Positions 37,148 through 47,481 of a DNA stretch of 64,000 bases are shown here, in pieces. Positions within the stretch are counted from its first letter, which is position 1; every line of letters starts with the position of its first letter. The DNA comes from Coniochaeta sp. PMI_546 (lineage: Eukaryota; Ascomycota; Sordariomycetes; Coniochaetales; Coniochaetaceae). The stretch spans positions 629,277 through 693,276 of the forward strand of contig MU271143.1 of NCBI GenBank assembly GCA_021432605.1. The letters are read 5' to 3'. The notes beneath the pieces were generated by a model. That model saw only the letters and a list, made by a program, of their open reading frames with translations, made no database searches and was not told the origin of the DNA. Both the position numbers and the translations under genes were made by a program.

Positions 37148-37162
37148 ACGACCCGGGGTCGT
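37148..37162. promoter_or_regulatory. Palindrome ACGACCCGGGGTCGT upstream of the SDR
   Basis: Perfect 7-bp arms around one central base, about 660 bp upstream of the reductase start. The form (GC-rich dyad, odd length) suits a homodimeric regulator. No known consensus is claimed. Confidence 0.35.
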
Positions 37163-40100
37163 TTCCAACGATCGGACTACCGGCGTAATTGATACAGGTT
37201 GGCCATGCAAACCAAAGTAACCATATTCCAACAATATGGGATAATAAACGCGGAAAGTTCCCCACGGATGTCCGACTGCGGGCAAGCGACACTTCCAGCG
37301 AGGCAGGTCACGTGAAAGGTACAGGGTCCTATGCTATATCTCGGCCACGAATCGGTTTCTGAATGCGAGGGAGGTCATGCTCGGCACTTGGCGCCTGTAA
37401 TGCGGATCCGAAATCGACTGTGCGGTGCCGTGCCGGTATGCCACGTCTGTGATGTCAGCCATGCGAATCAGCATCGATTTCAAGCAGCTGCTCAGTGCTG
37501 ACGACAGGCAGTAGGCGAAAATGGGCGGCAGGTTCCGTTCTGCCAGGTACCTGAGTTCGGACCAATGTGTGGTTTTGGCAGCCCATGCTTACCGTATTAA
37601 CTATTCCATTCTCAAGGACAACCGGAACAGTAATTTTCCGAATGAAGACGCGACCTTCCACTTCTACCATCACTATCACATCCTCGCATCTTCACCTTGT
37701 TCTACAACTTCAAATCTCCAACAGCACGGTCCCCGAACGATAAGTTGAGATAAGGCACCCTCAGCTAGACGTCGCTCACTGACCTAAGCACTGTCTCAGT
37801 CCTCGAAAACCAGGACGGACCTTGCTGCAGTTTAAATGACTGCCGTGGTTAGTGGTTATTCAACAACACAATTGGATTGGACCAAGTCCTCCGCCTTGCC
37901 CTGACCAGTGTTGCTCCTTCTGTTTCCTCAGGCTTATTGAAGGTCTACTCCAAACCACCACGAGAAGACTGCTGTGCTGTACGTTTAACTTCTTCATTTG
38001 TACCATATAGCTCTGCTGCCTAGGTAATACATACGTGCATGCCTTCATCTCGTCCTGTCGTCTCTTTAGCCTATTCCTTGCGTCTACCTGCCGCCAACCG
38101 AGCTGCATTTCCCGGCATAACTCGCACAGGCCTCTTTCACTCCGCCTCTTGTAAGGATTCAAGGTTTCCCGCGCTCCAGGAATCTATGGAGATGGTCATG
38201 CAAGTCTAATGAGCAGCAGATTACATCACTCCCGACTTTCCGGCTTGCGAATGCGGGAGCATTAGACAACGAGAGGCAAAGGCGGGAAGATCCCAGCTCG
38301 GGCACGGTGAGACCCAACTATCCGTGTCTTATTGTGCTACCCATCATGTATCTGCCATGCAACAATAGAACCGGGAAGTCAATGTCGGTTTTCAGAATCC
38401 CATGGCCTGTTGGTTCGGTCTTCGTCGTATCTGTTAGGCACTTCGTGCACCGGTGACACGTCTCTGGAAACTGGTCGAGACCGGCATGGTCACCTCCAAC
38501 GTTGATCTTGAAGGCTAGAGTAGCTAGCCTTCTAAATCATGCCCCTAATTCCGTTTAAGGTCAATAGTTTGGCCTCCAATTATGTTGATTGTCCCCTCGT
38601 TGGAATAGGGCCACCACAACGATGGCCAGTTTCTGTTCGAGACACCTAGAGGTGCTTCAATACCGTCTCCGCGAAGTCTTTTTGTGCCGCGCAATATGGA
38701 ATTTATCACTTTTCTTTCCGAAAGATGAAGCGCTTCCGAACCCTGGCTAGATGTATGGCATCTCCAGATTTTGTTGTGCATGATGGTAGAGACGTTTTGG
38801 TCTACACGTCTCTATCCCATGTGGTGATTGGGCAGAATCCGACAGCATCATTGGCGTTCAAACAACACCTTCCTCTTTCGTCGACGCTGTTTGTGGAAAA
38901 GAAAAGGCTGTTCCTCTGCCTGGACCATGCCGTTCGGATGATAGGCGGTTGTTCTGTGATGCTAGACCCAATCTCCCGTTCGCTTGAGGTCTTCAACGGC
39001 AGATCAATCTATGCTGCAACCTAGTGCCTGGTGGAAGACCACTGCGGTAGGCGCAGAGGAAGCACTTAAAAAAAAGTCCATACACCATACCATTCGAGTC
39101 ATTTGGATGGGTCATGATGCAAGACATGCCGAGCTATCTGCCATGCCGCATTGTCAAGGAGGAGTGAGCTGCCGCAAGGGTTGCCTGTCTCCCATGTTCC
39201 CTGTTTGAAGTGGTTTGCCCGGTACTCATGATCGACTTCCCCTGGAAGATGTAGGTACGGCTCGCCGGAGCTATGGAGCTTCACACGGGGTTTGCTGGAG
39301 CTTGTTAGCTTATCAAGCCGCAAGCCGCAGCTCTGGCCGGGGTAAATGGCCTCTGTCGGCTGCGGGACGGGGCAAAGCGATCAAACCGAGACGTCACAGG
39401 GGTTATCGCTGCTTAATATCTCTGGATAATATGCTCCCCACGGCATTTATATTATATTCCCACCCTCCGACGACAAGGACCCCTGACAACCCTGACAACC
39501 CGCCTGCAGGTGCGCTGTTGATCGAACGCTCGAACCGGGTTTGGGGGCCAAAAGCTTGGCAACACTCCTGTCGGGCAGCCAAGGAGAGGACAGGCTGGGA
39601 AATTTCCCGACAAACGCTTTTTTTGCCCCGCCTGTCTGAGAGCTTCCCAATATCCCCGCTTCGCGGTAAGCCAAAATTAGCGAACGGGTCGATCTTGGAA
39701 TCATACACCCCCTGAACGCGACAGCTTGATTGGCCAGCGTATTGTCCCGGCTGAGGTTAGCGGATTCCCGAACTTGCGGCTGCCGAGAGCTTATTCTGAG
39801 TGCAACAGATGACGTGACAACCACTTGATATGTGTGTACATGTTTTACAGCCGAGGATTGAGGCATCACTTTCGGAGCTGTTGAGTGGTCGTTAAACGGC
39901 ATCTTGAGGATTGTCTGCTGGACTGAAACTGCTCCTTCTATGGCACTGCCACCAATATCACCGATGGACATGTCTAAAATGGGGGTAAAACTTCTTGTCA
40001 CAGTTTCCAGACAGCCTTCACACTCCGGAGGAGAAGAAAAACTTGTTCTTCGCCGATACAGTGTTACTGCCCAGCGGCTGACTCGAATAATTCTTGTGAC

Positions 40101-41006
40101 TCACAATTTCGGCTCATATTGGCTGATATTAGACAGTCCGCAGCATCAGATACGTAAATCTCTGCAAATCAAGTGTACGAACAGTGCTACTACCATGAGC
40201 GGTGGAGGTGGGGTGTAGCCGCGGCGGACAAAGGTAAAGCATGTCCTCACCGGATCTCCAAAGGGGGCAGTGAGCTGATGAGGAGGGATGCTCCTTTGCT
40301 TTGTGCTTACAATATGGCCGAGGTTGCAAGAGAGCTCGACGGTGAGTTTTCCCTAGCAAGTTATCTGTTCACTTCGCCAAGAAGTTCAGGTTCATCGGAC
40401 CAAACCTTTACGACGACAGGTGTATTCCATTCTGGTGCTGTTCCAGTCGCTCTAACGTGTAAGATGTTTGCGCTCGCTGAAGCTAAGCTCCTTAGCGTGA
40501 TCGCCCTAGATAGCGACACAAATGAAAGCAGAGACCATTGTTTCCCATTAGCTTTTTTTAACCGTTGCCATCAAAACAGACCAGTGTCAATAAATCTGTG
40601 CCTCCATGTATCGGCCCAGGAAAGCTTAAGATCAGGTCCAAACGCCGTGTTTCCCCTATATTCCGGAGCAAATCACAGCTCCGTCCCTCTACCACCCAGT
40701 GAGAATAGCTCAAACTCCCCAGATAAATTAGCCAAGTAGATGATTATGAAAATAACACAGTGTCATGACTGCGAGGCTGCTTGAAGCGTGATCTGTATTG
40801 TTTAAGTATTGCGAAAGAGGATGTGATGAAGGAAAGACAAATAAGAAAACACGAAAAGACCCCCGCCGGGATCCGAGAGAAACCCAAATGGCGGACTCCT
40901 CTGTGGGAACATGAGAGTTAAAATGCGAAACCAAAGTCCGTGGGGCATGCGTTTTGACAGATTCGCGTTGAGAAAACACCTAGATAAGAGACTCAGAGGG
41001 CCTTCC

Positions 41007-44000
41007 TTATATGGCTGCAGCGATCGAAGAGTCGACAGCTTTCCAGTTGTTGAGCAGATCAATCAGTTTGCGCCGGATGCCGTCTCCGATGCGGGAGCTG
41101 TCCGCCTCGTCGACTGTCTTGATGCCATAGTCCAGAATCTCTGACGGGTTGTCCAGTCCAACCGCTGAGCCATTCAGGCGGCTCAGGACTGGGATGCCCT
41201 TGCGCTGCCAGATGCATGCAGCGAGGGCCGAATTATCAAGTCCGGCCTGGTCTATAGGGACCAGCTTAGGCTTCCATTGCATCCCACTCCGGGATTGCGC
41301 AACATTGCCAATATCGCCGAGTTCTTCGCCCTCAAAGTCGCTATCCATGTGTGATATACTGTCTGCCCAAAGTATCAGTATGGCGCGATACATAGCTGCC
41401 GTCCACCAGCTGGGTCGCCGGTTGCGAGGCATCTGCCGTAGCAACCCTAAGACCTGGCCACAGTGCAGGATCGCCTCCTCGCGCTCAAACACGCAGCGTT
41501 TATGGTGCAGAGAAAGCTCCAGGTGCGGGAATGAGTTGTTATCGTCGAATCCTTCTCGGCGAGCCAGCCGCTCGATCTCTGGGAAATTGGTAACAGTATT
41601 CAGATACATCAGATGGTAGAGAACCAGATTGCAGCGCGTCAGGGCACACTGCGGGTCTTTCGCACAACAGGCCATCGTTATGCTATACCATTGCTGAAGG
41701 ACGCTTTGGATTTCGCGTATTCTCTGCTGCGTCGAGTCTTTATTGACACTTGGAATCGCTGCTTGACGATTCCCCAGTGTCTCAGGCAGGCACGAGTGCA
41801 ACTGCCTCACGTGACACAACATAGCCTGGATTGGGTGCAGCAACAACCGTAGTTGCTGAGGAGTTAGAGATGTGTGCCTCCCAGACAGGTTGTTCTGGAG
41901 GAAGCTTTGGAAGAGGTCGCACAATGAAGGTGTCTGTGAGTGACAGCTGAGCACCTGCGGATTCATATGTGGTGGCAGGCGGTATATGGCCTGCATAGCT
42001 GCAGCCCAGCTTGGGGCGTCCACGGTTGTCCACAAGGCCTCCGGTGCTGGGAGAGGACACTGAAGGTCGGTAATGGCCAGCAGTGGAACACTATCGTGAA
42101 ACAAGCTCAACTCGTGGTCAAGCATTACCCAGTTATAAACAAGCCTCGAGGAAGGTCAGTGATCAGGTCTACTGATTCGGAGATTTTGGATCTTCAAAAT
42201 CGACGGATACTGCCATACCTATTGCGTGATTCCTTGCTTATCCATGCCTCTCGTTGAGCGTTGATATTGTCGCCGCTCAATTCCAGCTTCGGGAGGGTTT
42301 GGGGTTCCAACATCCCCGCATGTTTCAGCATCTGAGCTCTAGTGTTAGGATCACACCGAATTTCTTTTCTATACAAAAACTTACCGACATGTACATGCCA
42401 CGCTGGCCCATTGCAATGTCCATAAGCCACTTGTCGCCACTCCAGGAACCGAGAAGTGTAAAGAGCAGGGCGCAGCGTAGTGCAACTGGATCTGCGGAGA
42501 GCTCGACGTTCTTCTCGATGATGTCAAAGAGCGAGATGCGGCAAGTCTCTGTCAGGCCAGTGGAGAGGTATCTAGCCTCAGCTACAGGCATCGCCGCCGC
42601 TCCTTGTGCAATCATCAGTAGGAGCAAGAGAGTCGAGGGCCGGCAGTCGGCAAGCATCTCGTTTGGGTTGACGCAGTTGGATACCACCAGAGGATAGTAG
42701 ACCGAGAGGCTCCGGACATAGCTGCGCAGAAAGTATTGGATGATGTCCGACGGAGGAAGAACAACGAATCCACTGTAGCCGTCCCTACCTCCTGAGCTAC
42801 CATGTATCTCTAGTGCCTTGTGCAAAAACTTTTGTGTGATGGCAAGCATACTGTCACGTGTATGCGATTGGAGTGGAACAACCGCGGTGAGATCTTCATC
42901 CTTCCAGTTGACGTGGTCGCGGACATAGTTCTCCAGAGGTGTCCACGTGTCGTGCCCTTTTGAGCTGCGTTCAAAGAATGTCAGATGTGTAAGAGCCGTC
43001 CGGGGACACTTTCCGGAATACAAGGGCTTGTTGCAACGGGCCAACGGCCACGAAGCCTCGGCTTTGACAACGTCCTCGAATTCGAGGATCATGCTTTGGC
43101 TCGCAACAGCGTCGAAGCGGAGCTCCAAGGGCTTGTGTACTTGTTGTAGGTCGAGATCACCCGAGATGATGCTCGTCCCTCGTGTATGAGCGGTCCCTAC
43201 CGAAGGGGTCGAGAGAGGTGCCGTCGACGGTGAGCCTTCACTGAGGTCTGTGTATCCATTCATGAGCATGTCACTCTGAGCTGTGAGTCCGGCGAAGTCA
43301 AAGCCTCCTTCTTCCTGGCCCCATTGTGGGAAGAGGCCCGAGTAAGTCTGCGAAAAATCTGGAAAGCTTGGCGCAATGTGTTCAAGATTTTGAAGGAAAT
43401 CAGCATTGTCTGGCGTCCCCATCTGGAAGCCGGTGGCCACCGGACTTGAATGAGAGTGGCCAGGAGACCGATATCCGCGCAAGGTGGACTCTTGAAGACG
43501 GGGGTCTAGGGTCTGCACGAGACCATTGAAGATGACGGGAGAACCAAGGGGACCTGGAGATTGTGCTAATTGATGGTCAAGTCCAACCAACATAGCGTTT
43601 GGCGTTGCTTGCAGCTGTTGTTGCTGCGAAGTCGGTTGAGTGACCGACTGTGCTCCTTGCGTTGCCTGGTCATGATAATCGCTCATGGCTTGCGATGTAC
43701 GAGCTGCCACCTTGGATGAACGCCGGGCGAAGCGGGGAGTGCACTCCAAATTCTTCTCCCTGCACCTCTGGCACGGTACTCTCTTGTCACAGCCAGTCTT
43801 TGCGCTGGCACAGTTGGCACAGGCTATTGGCGTTCGTCCGGATACTGCTAGGGGTCCAGCAGACGACAAGTCGCCTGGAATCTTCGCCTGGTGGTATGTC
43901 GCGATATGTCTGTTGAGAAGGTCCCTGTTAGGTATATCCGTTAGCCATCGGCCTCTTTCAGTTGCGTCACCAGCATGTACAGGTACTTGCCTCCTATTGA

Positions 44001-44204
44001 AGTCGAGATAGCAATCCTGGCATCTATATGGCTTGACGTTGGTGTCTTGGGTCCACGTCAGTCAGTCAGATTGTTCAAAATGCCGTACTTAGGATTGGTC
44101 TTACGGGTCGGTATATGTCTCTCCAGGTGTTCCTTGCGTGTAAATTGCTTGCCACAGTGGGAGCACCAGACGCTCTTCGCCGCTGCTGCTGTTTCTGTCG
44201 GCAT
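41007..44204 (-). CDS. cmr1: Cmr1/Pig1-type melanin regulator with two C2H2 fingers and a Zn2Cys6 cluster, 981 aa
   Basis: Five exons on the minus strand: 44204-44105, 44045-43991, 43924-42385, 42331-42219 and 42144-41007. Finger 1 is C14-X2-C17-X12-H30-X3-H34 and finger 2 is C42-X2-C45-X12-H58-X4-H63; the Zn2Cys6 cluster is C87, C90, C97, C103, C106, C113. This rare pairing of C2H2 fingers with a binuclear cluster is the mark of Cmr1, Pig1 and Bmr1, nuclear activators of DHN-melanin genes, and 981 aa fits their size. A Gln/Ser/Pro-rich linker precedes the long fungal-specific regulatory region, with YMS joined to MLKHAGM and NR joined to LVYNWVM across the later introns. Intron 1 splits the last His of finger 1. 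Intron 2 uses a GC donor (AG|GCAAGT...AACAG); no GT donor gives the correct frame and finger. The start at 44204 is the first ATG before finger 1 and has a G at -3. Confidence 0.95.
43925..43990 (-). other. GC-AG intron within the second zinc-finger code
   Basis: A 66-nt intron with donor AG|GCAAGT and acceptor CTAACAG|G. Its removal joins FNRR to DLLNRH and yields a perfect C2H2 finger. GC-AG introns are a known minor class, and AG|GCAAGT is its strongest donor form. Confidence 0.85.
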
Positions 44205-46073
44205 TGCGTCGACAAGGTTCGTTACACGCCTCGCCTTCCTACGTCCAACGATCTGGGTGCTTGTGCGGGAGGCCGGCTATCAGTAGTGCGGCGGGCGTAT
44301 CGCTGTCGACGCAGAGGTTGGTCGACAGGATGGGTCGGAGACGGGGACCAGAGTCTGTGAATCGTGCAGTGTAAGCGTATAGATGTCGAGTCTTGCAGAC
44401 GGGTATGCTGTGTTGGAGCAATATAGTTGCAAGTATGAAGAAGAGTCAAAGAGGAAGACGTAGGCGAGGGAGTGCATGAGAAGTATAAGCGACTGCGGGA
44501 GACGACTGACAGAATATGGAAATTAAATGAAACGATATCTCGCTCACAAGACGAGTAAATGTTTCTACACCACGACGGTTACGCGAACAGCGTCTGATGG
44601 ACCGGGGCAGCGCGAGCTTTGCAATATCGGAAGAATTACCACGTCCAAGGCAAGACCTATATCGCAATGCCTATCTGGGTTGGAAGGCTTGAGCTCCGGG
44701 ACAGCTACTTTCTCATGTGCTCAAGGAGAAAGCTAGCTTGGGTGGGCAGCCAGAATTGGTGTATCACGGCGTGGCCAAGGGGTGAGCGAGGTGGTGGGTG
44801 AAGAAGTGCGGGATGTGCTCCAGGTACGTATTCTCTAGCAATACTCCCGGTCTATGTTTGGCCAAGGGTCTTCAGCCGCGAAACAGCCATCTGGGAACGA
44901 CGGGCTGCCATTCTGGTGTTTGGGGTATTATGTAGCAAATGGCTACCAGAATCGGATAATGCGGGAGAGTGGATGGCTTGCATATCGAGTCCCAAAATGG
45001 GAGCGGGCTTGCGGCTTGTATTGGAGCTCACAGGGAGCAGCACTGCTCGATTGCAAGCCCAGCCCCATAACCAAGAAACCCAGATGCCAAATGGAAAGTG
45101 TAAATGAAAGCCAGACAGGTCGTGGACCCGCCCAGAGTCGGCCATTCTTGCTGCCACAACCTTCCTGGAAAGCTTGTGAGTCGGAAAGATTGGATGCCCG
45201 ATCCAATGATTATCACTCACTCAAGCACGAAGGAACAAGAAGACAAGCTGCGGGCAAAAGGACACGAAGAGTAACAAAACCGAAACTGCTCCTCCGGCTG
45301 CGACTTTGAGCCGGAGGTGTCAAGTCGTCATCAGTTTCTTGTACAGTACCAAAGTAGGTTGCCTCAAATATCTCGTTCCCAAGGCCAGCAGCACGCTCTC
45401 ACAACAAGGGATAGCCTGTGACCTAGCGAAGTGCTACCTCCGATAAGAACTCAACAGCATATCGGCACTAGAGAAGAGAGACAGTCCGTAGGGTAGCAAC
45501 GATAGAACGCGAACCCTTGGGGGGGAAATCGGGACAGGAACTCGTCCGACTCTGGCTGCTTGAACATGCCAGAATCTCACGAGCCCGTAGGGCATGTGAG
45601 GAGAATTCCAAGTTAGGCACAGAGGAATTTCAAAAGATCCCGCAGCACGGCTCCTAAGGCCTAATGGAGGAAGAAGATGTCTGGTTATCTGATCGTGCAG
45701 CCCAGAGCGGTTAGACGGCACCAAAGAAAAAAGGGCCAGGGCATGTCACGCATACCAAAGTGACGGTTGACAGTACCTGTGAGCCGTTCCATTGCGCGGC
45801 ATGAATGACAGCATTGATACGGTAGGGACGTGCACTATGGGCAGCTGGGCTGGTGGTGCGCATCAAAAAAATGTTGTCTGAAGGTGCGAACTAAGTGTAT
45901 GCAAGGTTCGGTGTTGTCACAGAAAACACGACGATCACCCAGATCACCAGCATTACTACAGTCACGCCCCCTGCTGACCCCTCATGGCCCTGGATGCACA
46001 GACCAACTACCAACTCAAGGGTATCCCGCTCCACGTGGATCTGAGATGGCGTTCTTACTATTCATACATGCAC

Positions 46074-46393
46074 TAAGGTACCTTATGCACAATTGGCATG
46101 CCGACTCAACCACAGTAGTCCTCCCCGATAAATGTGAATCACGCATTCGAGTGCCATAGCCTTCACAGAGTGAAAGTTACCTTGCCTTACCAGTATAGTG
46201 TGCTCAGCAAGGTAAGGCTAGGGAAGACAAGTCCAGGTTACGTAGGAGAAATAAGAATGGGCATCTGGTACTCCACCTGGCGCCATAACCTTGTGCTTGC
46301 ACGACGGAGGTCGAACCTGGGAAATATGGTCCTCGGAAGATTCTCATGTAAGCAGCAGCTCCTACCAGATAAGCTTAAGGTACAGTACCTTAA
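46074..46393. repeat. Cluster of GTACCTT-based inverted repeats
   Basis: Three dyads in 320 bp: TAAGGTACCTTA at 46074-46085 (perfect); TTACCTTGC at 46177-46185 paired with GCAAGGTAA at 46207-46215 (21-bp loop); and TTAAGGTACAGTACCTTAA at 46375-46393 (perfect arms around one base). The same AAGGTAC core recurs singly in several other spacers of the window. Confidence 0.7.
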
Positions 46394-47457
46394 TTTTCTT
46401 GGGTGTCGCCCTCTTTGCAAACGCTCGAGAGTGCCAAAATCGGGTTCGCCACGGGCGGAAGCCTTCCAGGTTGATTTCAAAGTTCATGCCACCAAGACGG
46501 CAAACAGGCAACCAGGAGTCTCTGCACTGTCTTCTGCTTGCTAATAGGCAATATATACGCAAGGCAAGGCAGATGTCGGTCGGATTATACAATAGCGAAT
46601 CACAACCGTCATGAAGAGGGCAAACTGGGTCCGAGATAAGAATAGGCTCTGCCACGGACATAGGCAGAGACCAGCGGGACGGATCCAAACACGCCACCAC
46701 TGCGACGGATTGATTGGATGGGTTGGTGTAAGATATACTTCGTAGATGACAAGAACACGCGATACACCGTGAAACATGGGCGACCAATCTCAGAGAAGAA
46801 AGGCTCTGCGTCGTATCCGAGGGATCATCACTTGAATCCAGCGAGGAACATCGATGGAAGAAGGGTGGCAGATACAGTTTGCCTCCCAGGCGAATATGGT
46901 ATCGCCAACTCAGAGGTACTTACTATCGGATACCACCCTGTTGTTCAGTGTCAACCAGCACAGTTCATGGTGGGCGCCGTGCTTACCGCTGCGGACCCAT
47001 TTCGACTTACCTATCGGCAACTTCGCACTAGCGTAAGATCTCAGCTTGGGGTCTTGTGGGGACTTGACAGCCACCAAGTCGAATACCCCTTCCGTCGGGG
47101 CTTTTTCCTCTCCCTCACACAAGCGCGGTCAATCAGAAGTGAATGCACGCCGAAAATCCAAATTTGACTGCCCGATGTCATGGTGCCCATCAGACGCCAG
47201 GTCTCCATAACATCAACCTGATGCCCCAGGCATCAGAGAGCAGGTGTCAGCCGCACGCTTCCCTGCTATCCCTCGACCAGCGCCCATTCCCGGTCCGGGA
47301 TAAGCCACAGCCACGTTGGGTCACTTGGATGCTAGATGTGGCTTCGACTGCCCACCTTCAGGGAATCCCTGTATCCCCGGAAAGCTTTTGCGGCTGGTGT
47401 ACGACGAGCTTGATTTACGGTTGGGTTACAGTTCTGACGTGAGACGAGACGATGCCA

Positions 47458-47481
47458 AAGCCGAAGCCGAAGCCGAAGCCG
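47458..47481. repeat. Hexamer microsatellite (AAGCCG)4
   Basis: Four exact tandem copies of a 6-bp unit in the gene-free block. No frame around it looks coding. Confidence 0.9.

Larger units (their letters stand above)
36534..41006. other. 4.5 kb gene-poor region between the SDR and the Cmr1-type gene
   Basis: Its left end is the reductase promoter and its right end the 3' side of the Cmr1-type gene. No coding signature is recognised; the longest frame, near 40173-40739, has no motif. A 15-bp palindrome is listed separately. Confidence 0.5.

Noticed and set aside
40173-40739. 188-codon open frame on the plus strand
   Set aside because: No recognisable domain, and its N-terminus lies in simple G-rich sequence; treated as chance.
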